Below the pieces are notes generated by a model. The model did not search any database. It was given only the letters and a program-made list of their open reading frames with translations, and was not told where the DNA came from. A program made the position numbers and the translations under genes. DNA of 64,000 nt from Hyphomicrobiales bacterium. Lineage in GTDB: Bacteria; Pseudomonadota; Alphaproteobacteria; Rhizobiales; OSC116. The stretch is taken from assembly GCA_002401855.1 (NCBI GenBank), contig NVUH01000004.1, forward strand, positions 30,314-94,313, given 5' to 3'. Below, piece by piece: positions 51,311 to 60,973 of the stretch. Every line of letters starts with the position of its first letter. Within the stretch, counting starts at the first letter, position 1.

Positions 51311-52101
51311 TTCATTTTGTAATCGGCAAACCATTTTTTATCTATATCGGCCAAGGTGCCATCAGCGCGCATAGATGCCAAGGCGGCATTTATGGGTGCA
51401 AGAAGGTCTGAGCCTTTGGTGAGAATAAAGCCGAAATCTTCTGATTTTAGGGCATCGCCTACCATTTTGAATGAACCTGGGAAGGCAGCAATTATGCCTT
51501 TTCCGCCTGTTTCATCGGTCAAAATCACGTCGACGTCGCCAATTTTTAGGGCTTGTGACAGGGAGGCAAATGTATCTAGCAATTTAATGCGTGGGTTGGA
51601 TTCATCGCCATCTAGCATATCGTAAACTGCGGTGTAAAAGCCTGTTGTGCCAGGCTGAGCGCCAACTAGGCCTTTTTCATAAGCCACAAAGCTGGCTGAA
51701 TCGTTGAAGTTGGTTTCATCAGCACGTACGAGTAAGAAGATTTTTTGCGTGAGGTATGTGTCAGAAAAATCGATGACCTGTTTGCGCTCATCATTAATGG
51801 TGATGCCATCCATGCCGATGTCATATTGACCCGTTCTGACTGACTCGATCATCGCATCCCAGTTACTGAGGCTCCACTCGACTCTCAGGTTGAGGCGACT
51901 GGCAATCTCGTTAACCGCGTCATATTCCCATCCAATGCCAGTGCCTGTCTTTGGATCGGAAAAATTGAGCGGGAAATAGCCGTTTTCGGTAACGGCTTTT
52001 AACGTGCGACCGCTCAAATCTGGCAATTCTGCGGCTTGTGCCGTAAGACCGAACATCATGAGTGATGCGGTGATTAATTTTAAACCCATTTTTAGAAACA
52101 T
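51304..52101 (-). CDS. Periplasmic amino-acid binding protein
   Basis: 265 residues of the SBP_bac_3 family. Signal peptide MFLKMGLKLITASLMMFGLT ends near TAQAAE. Family blocks: LKAVTENGYFPLNF near 34, GWEYDAVNEIASRLNLRVEW (20) near 58, and QYDIGMDGITINDERKQVID (20) near 92. GGGGAGACG precedes the ATG. It is the first gene of the binding protein-permease unit. Ligand probably a polar amino acid. Confidence 0.9.
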   Translation of the reverse strand: MFLKMGLKLITASLMMFGLTAQAAELPDLSGRTLKAVTENGYFPLNFSDPKTGTGIGWEYDAVNEIASRLNLRVEWSLSNWDAMIESVRTGQYDIGMDGITINDERKQVIDFSDTYLTQKIFLLVRADETNFNDSASFVAYEKGLVGAQPGTTGFYTAVYDMLDGDESNPRIKLLDTFASLSQALKIGDVDVILTDETGGKGIIAAFPGSFKMVGDALKSEDFGFILTKGSDLLAPINAALASMRADGTLADIDKKWFADYKMNQ

Positions 52102-52203
52102 TTTCGTCTCCCCTATATAAACTTATCTTTATGTTGTTATCCGAATGAGTTTATAAAATATTGCGGTTAAATGCAAATTGAATCATCTAGATTGGGACAA
52201 AAA

Positions 52204-52659
52204 CTAAAAGCGTAAGCGCATTTGGATGATGTCTGGCTCTAAAAACTGATATTGCTCAAAGCCTTGATTTGCATAAATTTTAAGTGCTGTTAAGTTGGTC
52301 GATAGCACATTAAGGGTGATGAGTTTAATGAGTGGGTTTTGCTCGTGGGCTATATCGGTCAGCATTTTAAAGAATTTGGGCGCGATGGCTTGGCCGCGGA
52401 ATTTTGGATTGATGATGAGGCGGCCTATATGGGCATGATGAGGATTGATGGTTTGCAGTTGAGCGAAAGAGGCTAATTCATCGGCAATTTTTATGATGAA
52501 ATGCTGATGTTGGGTGAACTCGATGTCATCTTCTAGGCTGGTGTCGGCAAACGGAAAACGTACGATGTCGCCTGCCCATGCGGAGCATTCAGCTTTGCTG
52601 CTGACCCAGCTTTTGACTGTGTTGAGATGGCTGAGGCTTTCGGTATGTTCGATTTGCAT
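52204..52659 (-). CDS. GNAT-family N-acetyltransferase
   Basis: 151 residues with the acetyl-CoA motif A region IGRLIINPKFRGQAIAPKFF (20) near residue 86 and LNVLSTNLTALKIYANQGFE (20) near 116. Single small-molecule or protein N-acetyltransferase; substrate not deducible. It lies 39 bases downstream of the rsgA stop on the same strand and may share its transcript. Confidence 0.85.
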   Translation of the reverse strand: MQIEHTESLSHLNTVKSWVSSKAECSAWAGDIVRFPFADTSLEDDIEFTQHQHFIIKIADELASFAQLQTINPHHAHIGRLIINPKFRGQAIAPKFFKMLTDIAHEQNPLIKLITLNVLSTNLTALKIYANQGFEQYQFLEPDIIQMRLRF

Positions 52660-52698
52660 AAACGCATCTAAATACTGAAAGCCTGATTTGTAAAGCGA

Positions 52699-53748
52699 TT
52701 AATATTTATCGGTTTTGTTGGCTTTGATCACTTTTCGCCACGTGCGGCCATGTTGTTTTTCAGCAAAAGCGCCACCTGCTTTGCGCTTTTGGAACTCATC
52801 CTCACGTAATAATTTTAAATAATTATCATAGTGTGTTTGGGTGATCTGGCCATCTTTTATGGCTTTGTTGATGGCGCATTTGGGTTCACTTTGATGGGCG
52901 CAATCGTTAAATTTGCACTGGGTGGCGAGCAGGATGACGTCGTCAAATGTTTGATCTAAACCTGTTTGGGCGTCGTATAATTCTAGCCCGCGCATGCCGG
53001 GTGTGTCGATGATGGCGACATTATTACGGCAGAAGAACAACTCCCTGTGAGTGGTGGTGTGTTTGCCTTTGGCGTCATCTTCTCTGATGTCATTGGTGAC
53101 TTGCTTTACATCTGAAATCATATTGATGAGGGTGGATTTGCCGACGCCTGATGAGCCGACCATGGCGATGGTGCTGCCTGACTGGAAATAACCATCTAGC
53201 TGCTCATAGCTGGTTAAATCTTGCATATTAACGGCATGCATATTGGTGACTTTAAGTGCCGAAATTTGATCGATATATTGTTGAGTATCTTCGCAAAGGT
53301 CGGTTTTGGTGAGAATGATGACGGGTTCGACGTCAAACTCATAGGCCATAGATAGGTAACGTTGTAGGCGTTTTGAGTTGAATTCCTCGTTGGCGCTGGT
53401 GACAATCCATAAATAATCAACATTTGATGCAATGAGCTGATTAACATCGGCCGACATGCGCTCAATGCGGGTTTTGGGGCTTAGTGATCTGATGATTTTA
53501 AAATGCTCATAGACAGGTTCGGCAATGAGCCAATCGCCAACCGCTAGATGTTGAGAAACGGGCTGTAATTCATCGGGCACCATGAGTTGTTTTTCGCCAA
53601 ATTCGCCAATGCCGACAATATGTGTGCGGTGAATGGCGGTGATGCGAAATAGAGATATTGTTACATTATTATTGGCTATTTCATCCATGGATAATTGTTG
53701 AAAGAAATAGTTAGACCAACCTAATGGCTGTAGTTTAGTAGAATTCAA
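52699..53748 (-). CDS. rsgA: Ribosome small subunit-dependent GTPase RsgA
   Basis: 349 residues, a circularly permuted GTPase that helps mature 30S subunits. An N-terminal OB-fold is followed by G4 (ILTKTDLCE near 130), G1 (GSSGVGKSTLIN near 200) and G3 (IDTPGMRGLEL near 250). A C-terminal zinc knuckle is in CKFNDCAHQSEPKC. The start is TTG at 53748 with GGAG about eight bases upstream. The first ATG would remove the conserved start QPLGWSNYF. Confidence 0.93.
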   Translation of the reverse strand: MNSTKLQPLGWSNYFFQQLSMDEIANNNVTISLFRITAIHRTHIVGIGEFGEKQLMVPDELQPVSQHLAVGDWLIAEPVYEHFKIIRSLSPKTRIERMSADVNQLIASNVDYLWIVTSANEEFNSKRLQRYLSMAYEFDVEPVIILTKTDLCEDTQQYIDQISALKVTNMHAVNMQDLTSYEQLDGYFQSGSTIAMVGSSGVGKSTLINMISDVKQVTNDIREDDAKGKHTTTHRELFFCRNNVAIIDTPGMRGLELYDAQTGLDQTFDDVILLATQCKFNDCAHQSEPKCAINKAIKDGQITQTHYDNYLKLLREDEFQKRKAGGAFAEKQHGRTWRKVIKANKTDKY

Positions 53749-53930
53749 AGTTTTTGCTCCAGCAAAAATAGATATTTATATAAGTGGATGCTGGACGGGC
53801 GAATATGTATCAATAAGTTGAACAATGAGCCAAATTATCGAAATTCCTTTGGTTGTATAATCAATATGCGTAACCAAATAATCTTTAACAATGTATATGG
53901 GCAGATAAAACGCCCATTCATGTTGATTGA

Positions 53931-53969
53931 TTAAACCAAAGCTGCCAGCTTTTGAGAAACTACAATCAT
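53931..53969 (-). CDS. Putative 12-residue leader ORF upstream of rsgA
   Basis: ATG 53969 to TAA 53931 encodes MIVVSQKLAALV. AAGGAGG lies a few bases upstream at ideal distance, stronger than most sites in this window. A TTGACA (minus strand, 54023-54028) and TATCAT (53997-54002) lie further upstream, though spaced 20 bases apart. A hairpin follows about 20 bases downstream. It could be a leader peptide, a micro-protein or chance. Confidence 0.35.
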   Translation of the reverse strand: MIVVSQKLAALV

Positions 53970-53996
53970 AATATCCTCCTTAAAATAAAACTTGAA

Positions 53997-54028
53997 ATGA
54001 TAGTGGCGCAGTTAAGGTAAAATGTCAA
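53997..54028 (-). promoter_or_regulatory. Promoter candidate upstream of the leader ORF/rsgA
   Basis: TTGACA on the minus strand at 54028-54023, and TATCAT at 54002-53997. The spacer of 20 bases is longer than the usual 16-18; CACTAT at 17 bases is an alternative weak -10. Confidence 0.3.
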
Positions 54029-54145
54029 TTCTGTTGGTTGTGCAATAGGTCTATATGAGATGTTTTATTTGTTGGAAAAGCTTTAACCACCAAAATTATC
54101 GCGTATGCTTAGCCTGTTTGCGTCACAAGTTGTGCAAGCGTAATT

Positions 54146-54194
54146 GCCTGCCTTAATATAATCCCCCTGAATTCGATGTTAAGGCAGGCATACT
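54146..54194. terminator. Terminator-like hairpin near the oxidoreductase gene end
   Basis: GCCTGCCTTAA (54146-54156) pairs perfectly with TTAAGGCAGGC (54179-54189). The 22-base loop is long. On the plus strand ATACTTTTT follows. It lies just downstream (minus-strand sense) of the Gfo/Idh/MocA gene, so it may stop that transcript. Confidence 0.6.
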
Positions 54195-54221
54195 TTTTGG
54201 TAAAAACTCACGATTTCAAGC

Positions 54222-55226
54222 TTAGATATTGACCCAACCATTGGTTTTTTCGCTGGTGACTAAGGCTTCTAGTATTTTCATTGATTTAATGGCGTCTTCA
54301 ACATCATAATCTAACGGTCTTTTGCCCAATACGGCCAAAGCAAAATTTTCGGCCTGTAAAGTATATTGGTCACAGGCTGGGAGAATTTCGCGGCGGGTTA
54401 GGCTGCCATCATGGTTGAGGCCGTGATCAATAATGATGGCGGTTTCTTTGTTTTTGGGCGCGTTGAAGGGAATCATAATCTCTAAACGGCCTTTGGTGCC
54501 CAGAATTTCGACGGTTTGTTTGCCGACCATTTGGGTGGAAACCATGAATGACAATTGCTGGCCGTTGCCGAAATCTGCGACGGCAGAAACCGTACGGTCG
54601 GTATGAAAATTGGGATCGCGATCGATGAGCGATACGATGCGGCTTGGCTCGCCTTGGAAGAAATAGCGCCCTGCGGTGACGGCATAGCAGCCGATGTCCA
54701 GAATTGCGCCGCCGCCAATGTCGGCTTTGTTGCGGACGTTATTTGGATCGGCATTAAAATATGAAAATACAACATTAATGCTGCGCAGCTCGCCTAATTC
54801 GCCTGATTTTACGATTTCTAGGGCGCGGTGCCATTGTGGATGATGGCGCACCATAAAGGCTTCGGCAACAATGATGTCTTTTGAAATGGAGCGTAGGCGC
54901 TCGGCATCGGCAACGTCCATCGCCATGGGTTTTTCGCACAGGACATGTTTGCCAGCGGCGGCGGCTTTTAAGGTTAGGTCAACGTGTAAATGGTTGGGCA
55001 GTGGGTTGTAGACTGCATCGATGTCTGGGTCAGCCAGCATTTCTTCGTAGGAGCCATAGGCTTTTTCGATGCCCAATTCGGCCGCGGCGGCTTTGGCGCT
55101 ATCGAGACTACGAGATGCGATGGCGGTGGCGACTGAATGTTCGGACGCCATAATGCCCGGTGTGACTTGCTTCATGCCGATATTGGCGGTTGAAATAATG
55201 CCCCATCTGACTTTTTGATCGCTCAT
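54222..55226 (-). CDS. Gfo/Idh/MocA-family oxidoreductase
   Basis: 334 residues. Rossmann start VRWGIISTANIGMKQVTPGI (20), then YGSYEEMLADPDIDAVYNPL (20) near 58, HVLCEKPMAMD near 92 with the catalytic Lys, and GGGAILDIGCYAV near 172. ATG 55226 is chosen because AAGGGGAAG precedes it; a frame back to 55295 lies inside the regulatory region. NAD(P)-dependent sugar or polyol dehydrogenase; substrate unknown. Divergent from the aldehyde dehydrogenase. Confidence 0.9.
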   Translation of the reverse strand: MSDQKVRWGIISTANIGMKQVTPGIMASEHSVATAIASRSLDSAKAAAAELGIEKAYGSYEEMLADPDIDAVYNPLPNHLHVDLTLKAAAAGKHVLCEKPMAMDVADAERLRSISKDIIVAEAFMVRHHPQWHRALEIVKSGELGELRSINVVFSYFNADPNNVRNKADIGGGAILDIGCYAVTAGRYFFQGEPSRIVSLIDRDPNFHTDRTVSAVADFGNGQQLSFMVSTQMVGKQTVEILGTKGRLEIMIPFNAPKNKETAIIIDHGLNHDGSLTRREILPACDQYTLQAENFALAVLGKRPLDYDVEDAIKSMKILEALVTSEKTNGWVNI

Positions 55227-55262
55227 TATGCTTCCCCTTGTTATTTTTAATAATTGGTTTGG

Positions 55263-55339
55263 TATTAACGTTAATAGGATTTTGATAAAATTCAAGAAAT
55301 ATGTGAGTTTGACAAGTATAATCTATACGGTAGATTATA
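55263..55339. promoter_or_regulatory. Divergent promoter region with two perfect palindromes
   Basis: TATTAACGTTAATA (55263-55276) and TATAATCTA-TACGG-TAGATTATA (55317-55339) are perfect inverted repeats between the divergent oxidoreductase and aldehyde dehydrogenase genes. TTGACA at 55309-55314 abuts the second. Likely operator sites for an unlinked regulator. Confidence 0.6.
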
Positions 55340-55342
55340 ACT

Positions 55343-56716
55343 ATGGAAATATTTGAAAAACAACAAGCGGCATTTGCCGCTTCCATCGCGCCGACATTTG
55401 CCCGCAGAATGGCGGATTTAGGCAAGCTCTATACCGCCATTAAGGCACATGAAAATGTGATTGCCGAAGCGATATCGGCCGATTTTGGGCATAGAAGTGC
55501 ATTTGAAACTAAAATGGCCGAAACCTCGTTTATTCTGATTGATATTAAGCACACTAGGAAGCATTTAAAAGCTTGGATGCGGCGCAAACGGCGCAAAGTG
55601 GCGCTGCATTTTAGGCCTGCAGCTAACTATGTTGAATATATGCCCAAAGGTGTGGTGGGGATATTAAGCCCGTGGAATTACCCGTTTCAGCTGGCTATGG
55701 CGCCGCTAATTGCCGCGATTGCGGCGGGCAATAGAGTGATGCTTAAGCCATCGGAATATACGCCGCAATGTAACGCGGTGATCAAGAAAATTCTGGCTGG
55801 TGTTTTTGATGAAGAGCAAGTGGCTGTGGTTGAAGGTGACGTTAAAATTGCGACTGAATTTAGCGGCTTGGCGTTTGACCATTTGTTTTTTACGGGATCT
55901 GGCCGCGTGGGGAAATATGTGCTGCAAGCGGCGGCTAAAAATTTAACGCCCGTGACGCTTGAATTGGGTGGGCAATCGCCGGCTATTGTGGGTGAGAATT
56001 ACAACATAAGACATGCTGCTAAGCGCATTATGGTGGGGAAATTGTTGAATGCGGGGCAGACTTGCATTGCGCCTGACCATGTGTTGGTGCCGCAAAATAA
56101 AGTGAGCGAAATGGTGCAGGCTTTGTTAAAAGAAGGGCGAAAATTATACCCGTCTATTATGAATAATGATGTATATAGTGCGATTATAAATGAAACGCAG
56201 CTTGAGCGGCTGCGCCATTTGCGTGATGGTGCGGTGCGGGATGGTGCGAAAGCCTATAATTTATACAAAGGCGATGACGAGAATAGAAAAATGATGCCGG
56301 TTATTCTTGACCATGTGACGCCAATTATGGGGGTGATGCGGGAGGAGATATTTGGGCCTATATTGCCTGTCGTGGGCTATGAAAATCTTGATCAGTTAAT
56401 TGAATTTGTGAAGGGTGATGACAAGCCATTGGCGGCATATTATTTTAGCCATGACCGCACTGAATTGGATCGTTTAAGCCGTGAAATATTATGCGGCAAT
56501 GTGACGATTAATGACACTTTATTTCATGTGGCGCAGGCTAATTTGCCGTTTGGTGGCATTGGGGCGAGTGGCATGGGCACTTATCATGGTTATGATGGGT
56601 TTAAGACATTTAGCCATGCCAAAGGGGTTTTTAGGCAAGCACGGCTGAATGGGGCTTGGATGTTGAACCCGCCTTATTCGAAACTAGCTGGTAAGATTTT
56701 TGATTGGCTCAGTTAA
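55343..56716 (+). CDS. Coniferyl-aldehyde-dehydrogenase-like enzyme
   Basis: 457 residues of the short-form aldehyde dehydrogenase group. Catalytic Glu E207 in [12 protein letters not shown] and Cys C241 in [30 protein letters not shown] (20) near 101 and the C-terminal [20 protein letters not shown] (20). NAD(P)-binding [10 protein letters not shown] near 183. It oxidises aliphatic or aromatic aldehydes. Divergent palindromes lie just upstream, the second ending four bases before the ATG. Confidence 0.9.
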   Translation: MEIFEKQQAAFAASIAPTFARRMADLGKLYTAIKAHENVIAEAISADFGHRSAFETKMAETSFILIDIKHTRKHLKAWMRRKRRKVALHFRPAANYVEYMPKGVVGILSPWNYPFQLAMAPLIAAIAAGNRVMLKPSEYTPQCNAVIKKILAGVFDEEQVAVVEGDVKIATEFSGLAFDHLFFTGSGRVGKYVLQAAAKNLTPVTLELGGQSPAIVGENYNIRHAAKRIMVGKLLNAGQTCIAPDHVLVPQNKVSEMVQALLKEGRKLYPSIMNNDVYSAIINETQLERLRHLRDGAVRDGAKAYNLYKGDDENRKMMPVILDHVTPIMGVMREEIFGPILPVVGYENLDQLIEFVKGDDKPLAAYYFSHDRTELDRLSREILCGNVTINDTLFHVAQANLPFGGIGASGMGTYHGYDGFKTFSHAKGVFRQARLNGAWMLNPPYSKLAGKIFDWLS

Positions 56717-57753
56717 AACTCGGTGATGACGCTGACGCCATGGGTTTGGAATTTATCCATATTGGTTAGCACATCTATTGATTGTTCTAGGTTGATTTTT
56801 TGGCCTAAAAGCTTTTTGGGGTGTAGTAGGCCTTGCTCGATCATTTCGAACATTTGACCATATTTATGGGCTTGCATGCCGTGGCTGCCGAGGATTTCTA
56901 GCTCGTTGGCGATGACTGGGCCCATAGGGATATTTGGTGTTGAATGAGCTGCAAGCATGAGGCCGACTTGGATGTGTCTGCCGCGTTTGGCGAGGCAAGC
57001 TATGGAATTTAGGCAGGTTTGGGTGTGGCCTAATGCATCTAGCGAGACATTTGCGCCGCCGTTGGTGAGGGCTTTTATGGCCTCGGCGACTTGTGGGTTT
57101 TTTTGTGAATTGATGGTTTTGTCGGCGCCTAGATTTTTGGCGAATTTTAGTGTTTTGTCGTCAATGTCAATTGCGACCACTTGTGCGCCTTGGGCTTTGG
57201 CGATCATAATGGCTGAAAGGCCGACACCGCCGCAGCCATGTACTGCCACCCAATCGCCTTGTTTGGTGCGGCCTTGATCGACCACGGCGCGAAAAGCGGT
57301 GACGAAGCGGCAGCCTAATGAGGCGGCGGTGGCGAAATCCATATTATCGGGCAATTGCACTAGGTTTTCATCGGCATAATCGATAAACACATATTGGGCG
57401 AAGCTGCCAAAGTGGGTGAAGCCGGGTTGGAACTGGTTGTCGCAAACTTGTTGATCGCCGTTATGACATTGCGGGCAATGGCCGCAGCCACCAACAAATG
57501 GCACGGTGACGCGGGCATCTAACTGCCAATGTTTGACGTTTTTGCCGATGGTGGCGATTGTGCCTGCCAGCTCGTGACCCGGTATATGCGGCAGGACGAT
57601 ATCGGCATCATGACCCATCCAGCCGTGCCAATCTGATCGGCACACGCCTGTGGCCTCGACTTTGATTACCACGCCATTGTCTGCACATTGCGGATCGGGC
57701 ATGGATTCTATTTTTGGGGTTTGTTTGAAATTGCGGTAAACGACGGCTTTCAT
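56713..57753 (-). CDS. Zinc-dependent alcohol dehydrogenase
   Basis: 346 residues. Catalytic zinc ligands are in [10 protein letters not shown] (Cys) and PGHELAG (His). The structural zinc loop reads [20 protein letters not shown] (20). The Rossmann motif is [22 protein letters not shown] 57753 is preferred over a TTG at 57759. Its 3' end overlaps the converging aldehyde dehydrogenase stop by four bases. The two enzymes could act in sequence on alcohols and aldehydes. Confidence 0.9.
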   Translation of the reverse strand: MKAVVYRNFKQTPKIESMPDPQCADNGVVIKVEATGVCRSDWHGWMGHDADIVLPHIPGHELAGTIATIGKNVKHWQLDARVTVPFVGGCGHCPQCHNGDQQVCDNQFQPGFTHFGSFAQYVFIDYADENLVQLPDNMDFATAASLGCRFVTAFRAVVDQGRTKQGDWVAVHGCGGVGLSAIMIAKAQGAQVVAIDIDDKTLKFAKNLGADKTINSQKNPQVAEAIKALTNGGANVSLDALGHTQTCLNSIACLAKRGRHIQVGLMLAAHSTPNIPMGPVIANELEILGSHGMQAHKYGQMFEMIEQGLLHPKKLLGQKINLEQSIDVLTNMDKFQTHGVSVITEF

Positions 57754-57821
57754 ATTCAACTCATAAATTTAGATTTATTTGAAACTTAGGTTGTTTTTTT
57801 AACGCTGTCATTTAATATCCG

Positions 57822-57836
57822 AATTAACGTTCATAT
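57822..57836. promoter_or_regulatory. ATTAACGTT motif shared with the 55263 palindrome
   Basis: AATTAACGTTCATA lies between the divergent alcohol dehydrogenase and esterase genes and shares ATTAACGTT with the perfect palindrome at 55263-55276. It may be a second, weaker site for the same regulator. Confidence 0.35.
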
Positions 57837-57858
57837 ATTTTGGTATTAAGGGGAAAAA

Positions 57859-58821
57859 ATGGAATATGATTATTTGGTCGACAAGGCGTCTTGGCCCACA
57901 TTAAACGACTTGCCGCCGCTCGATACTGAGGATAATAGTGTTGAGGCCATTGCGGCACATCGGCAAAAAGGCGTTGAGCAATCACGGCTTGACCAAGTGG
58001 GTTATAAGCCGACCAAAATTATACATGTTAAGGGCCTAAATGGCGCGCCTGACGTTGAATTGCGGGTATTTGGTGCTTTGGACGGGTTGGAAAAACCTGC
58101 GCTTTATCATATACATGGTGGTGGTTATGTTTTTGGCGCGGCCGAAAGCAATGATGACCGCAATTGGGTCATCGCTCAGCAGAACGATTGCATTGTTGTT
58201 TCGGTGGCTTATCGCAAGCCGCCTGAAGACCCGTTTCCTGCGCCACTAGAAGATTGTTATGCGGGCTTGGCTTGGATATTTCGTAACGCCAACGAAATTA
58301 ATATTGACCGTAGCAAAATTGTGATCACTGGCGACAGTGCGGGTGCGGGTTTGGCAGCTGCCACGGCGTTAATGGCGCATGATTTGGGCGAGGTTCGGCT
58401 GGCTGGGCAGGTGTTGATTTATCCGATGGCGGATTATCGCACAGGCGGGCCTGACGAAATATCACCCAACCCGACCACTGGCCATTATGTGTGGAAACGC
58501 AACTATAACCAATTTGGCTGGAAACATTATCGGGGTGATTATGACCTCGCTGATGCGGATAATGGTTATTTTTCGCCTGTTTTACGGAAAGATTTATCTG
58601 ACATTGCGCCTGTATATATTGCAACGGGGGCGCTTGATTTGTTTTTGGAAGAAAATTTGGATTATGCAACGCGGGTGTCTAAAGCTGGCGTGCCGATGGA
58701 ATTACATGTTTACCCAGGTGCGGTGCATGGCTTTTACAATTTTGGCGATTGTGCAATCACCCGTAAATTTATTGCTGACCGCAATGTGGCATTGGCGTGT
58801 TTTTGGGGGCGTGATAGCTGA
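57859..58821 (+). CDS. Alpha/beta hydrolase, hormone-sensitive-lipase type
   Basis: 320 residues. Oxyanion motif HIHGGGYVFG near residue 83 and nucleophile S160 in TGDSAGAGLAAA. The later acid is in ATGALDLFLEEN and the His in VHGFYNFGD near 293. This is the family IV (HSL) esterase plan. AAGGGGAAAAA precedes the ATG. Likely hydrolyses short-chain esters, releasing alcohols for the neighbouring dehydrogenase; this link is inferred. Confidence 0.9.
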   Translation: MEYDYLVDKASWPTLNDLPPLDTEDNSVEAIAAHRQKGVEQSRLDQVGYKPTKIIHVKGLNGAPDVELRVFGALDGLEKPALYHIHGGGYVFGAAESNDDRNWVIAQQNDCIVVSVAYRKPPEDPFPAPLEDCYAGLAWIFRNANEINIDRSKIVITGDSAGAGLAAATALMAHDLGEVRLAGQVLIYPMADYRTGGPDEISPNPTTGHYVWKRNYNQFGWKHYRGDYDLADADNGYFSPVLRKDLSDIAPVYIATGALDLFLEENLDYATRVSKAGVPMELHVYPGAVHGFYNFGDCAITRKFIADRNVALACFWGRDS

Positions 58822-58947
58822 GTTTGGTCTGATGAATTGAATTTGTGGCGGGAAATTCAACATAAAGCTAAAAGACAGGGGATTGATTTTAATTTACAAT
58901 GATTGGAGCGTTCGGGGAGGCTTGCTATCAACTGAAAGAAAACAAAA

Positions 58948-59334
58948 ATGTCTGAGAGAATTGAACAGGAAGAAATTATAAATGCATCGGCCGCTGATAT
59001 ATATGCGGCCTTAACCCAAGCCGATATTTTTAGAGAAATGACCGGCCCGCCAGCTGAGATTTCGGCTGATGAAGGTGGTGAATTTTCTTTGTTTGGTGGC
59101 TTTATTACGGGCCGTAATATTGAATTGGTATCGGGTGTGCGTTTGGTGCAGGCTTGGCGTTCAAAAAGTTGGGATGAAGGCGTTTATTCTGTGGTTTTAT
59201 TTACATTTGAAGAGGCTGATGGCAAGACGCTGGTTAAACTTGTGCATACTGGTTTTCCTGTCGACCAAAAACCGCATTTGGAAGAAGGTTGGCATAAGAA
59301 TTATTGGAGCAATTTGAGCCAAAAGTTTGGCTGA
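58948..59334 (+). CDS. SRPBCC/AHSA1-like small ligand-binding protein
   Basis: 128 residues. It starts with EIINASAADIYAALTQADIF, has GGEFSLFGGFITGRNIELVS (20) near 47, and VQAWRSKSWDEGVYSVVLF near 70, then HTGFPV and a C-terminal helix with WSNLSQKFG. This is the AHSA1/START-like fold binding hydrophobic ligands. No partner is evident. A 126-base spacer with no recognised element separates it from the esterase. Confidence 0.88.
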   Translation: MSERIEQEEIINASAADIYAALTQADIFREMTGPPAEISADEGGEFSLFGGFITGRNIELVSGVRLVQAWRSKSWDEGVYSVVLFTFEEADGKTLVKLVHTGFPVDQKPHLEEGWHKNYWSNLSQKFG

Positions 59335-59341
59335 TTTGTGC

Positions 59342-60973
59342 TTAAGTCATGACATTGGGGGTATTGCGGCCTGTGCGGGTTGGCAATTCACTGATGGCTA
59401 AAATGGCTTTGTTGGCGGCGCTTAGGGCTGATTGCACCTCTAGGAAATGATCGGCATGTTGGTTGACATATTGCTCTAAATATACGCGCAATGTTGCGCC
59501 TTGCGTGCCTGTACCTGACATGCGGATGACCGCCCTGCCCTCGCCTTTAAAATTAACCCGGATGCCTTGATGGTGGCTGACTGAGCCATCGACGGGGTCG
59601 GTATATGAGAATTCATCGGCTGAAGCAACCTCTAGACCTGCAAAGTTTTGGCCAACTAGTGATGGTAATTTGGTGATTAGATCGGCCATTAAATCTTTGG
59701 CGGCTTGGCTATCCACCGCTTCATAATCGTGCCGCGAATAATAGTTACGGCCATATTCTGCCCAATGTTCGGCTAGAATTTCAGCGACTGATTGTTTGCG
59801 CACGGCTAGGATGTTGAGCCATAATAAAACTGCCCAGAGGCCATCTTTTTCGCGCACATGACTGGAGCCTGTGCCTGCGCTTTCTTCGCCGCATAGGGTG
59901 GCTTTGCCTGCGTCTAATAAATTGCCGAAAAACTTCCAACCTGTGGGGGTTTCGAAACTGGCTATGCCCATTTTGGTGGCAACTTTATCGCAGGCTGAGC
60001 TGGTTGGCATGCTGCGGGCGACCCCTGCTAGTCCTGCTTTATAACCTTTGGCTAGGTGGGCGTTGGCGACCAGAACGGCGAGGCTATCGGAGGGGGTGAC
60101 ATAGGCATTTGCACCGACAATCATATTGCGGTCACCATCGCCATCTGATGCCGCGCCAAAATCTGGGGCTTGGTCGGAGAACATTTCATCCATTAAGCCT
60201 TTTGCCCAGACGGGGTTTGGGTCGGGATGGTGGCCGCCGAAATCTTCTAATGGTACCGCGTTGATGACAGTGCCTTTTTGTGCGCCTAAAACATCCTCTA
60301 ATATCGCGGTGGCATAGGGGCCTGTGACGGCGTGCATGGCATCGAAGCGCATGGTGAAACCTGAGGCGAATAGGGCTTTAATCTGATCGAAATCAAATAA
60401 TTGTTGCATGAGGATTTGATAATCGGCCACGGGGTCGACAATCTCGACTTGCATGTTAGCCAGATTTTGGGTGCCGATTTTGCCGAGGTCAATGTTGGCT
60501 GCTTCCAAAATTTTATATTCAGTTAGGGTTTGGGTTTGCACCACCATTTTATCGGTGACTTTTTCGGGGGCTGGGCCGCCGTTTGAGATGTTATATTTTA
60601 CCCCAAAATCTTCGTCTATGCCACCCGGATTGTGGCTGGCTGACAGAATCAAGCCGCCATCGGTTTTGTTGAGGCGGATGAGATGTGAGGCGGCGGGGGT
60701 GGAGAGCAGGCCATTTTGCCCGACAATGATTTTGCGTGCGCCATTGGCTGCGGCGATTTTTAATATGGTTTGAATGGCTGGCTGGTTGAAAAATCGGCCA
60801 TCACCACCCACCACAAATGTTTTGCCTTTCGCGCCGCCTATGGCATTGAATATGGCTTGAATGAAATTTTCTAGATAATGAATTTGCATGAAAATGCGGG
60901 TCTTTTTGCGTAAGCCTGATGTGCCGGGTTGCTGGCCTTCTATCGGGGCTGTTTTAACGACTTTAACACTCAT
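59342..60973 (-). CDS. pgm: Alpha-D-glucose phosphate-specific phosphoglucomutase
   Basis: 543 residues. Converts glucose-1-phosphate and glucose-6-phosphate. Phosphoserine loop LSASHNPGGIDEDFGVK near 132, metal loop DGDGDRNMIVG near 290, sugar loop CGEESAGTGSSHVREKDGLW (20) near 370, and phosphate loop RMSGTGTQGATLR near 505. ATG 60973 has GGAGA upstream and overlaps the malQ stop by 11 bases; a frame to 61000 adds nine residues. Last gene of glgX-malQ-pgm. Confidence 0.95.
   Translation of the reverse strand: MSVKVVKTAPIEGQQPGTSGLRKKTRIFMQIHYLENFIQAIFNAIGGAKGKTFVVGGDGRFFNQPAIQTILKIAAANGARKIIVGQNGLLSTPAASHLIRLNKTDGGLILSASHNPGGIDEDFGVKYNISNGGPAPEKVTDKMVVQTQTLTEYKILEAANIDLGKIGTQNLANMQVEIVDPVADYQILMQQLFDFDQIKALFASGFTMRFDAMHAVTGPYATAILEDVLGAQKGTVINAVPLEDFGGHHPDPNPVWAKGLMDEMFSDQAPDFGAASDGDGDRNMIVGANAYVTPSDSLAVLVANAHLAKGYKAGLAGVARSMPTSSACDKVATKMGIASFETPTGWKFFGNLLDAGKATLCGEESAGTGSSHVREKDGLWAVLLWLNILAVRKQSVAEILAEHWAEYGRNYYSRHDYEAVDSQAAKDLMADLITKLPSLVGQNFAGLEVASADEFSYTDPVDGSVSHHQGIRVNFKGEGRAVIRMSGTGTQGATLRVYLEQYVNQHADHFLEVQSALSAANKAILAISELPTRTGRNTPNVMT

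Larger units (their letters stand above)
53749..54221. other. Upstream region of rsgA and spacer
   Basis: 473 bases. From right to left it holds a terminator-like hairpin for the oxidoreductase side (54146-54189), a promoter-like TTGACA, a 12-codon ORF with an ideal ribosome site, and a hairpin ATGGGC/GCCCAT near 53898-53917. Each is listed or discussed separately. Confidence 0.5.
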
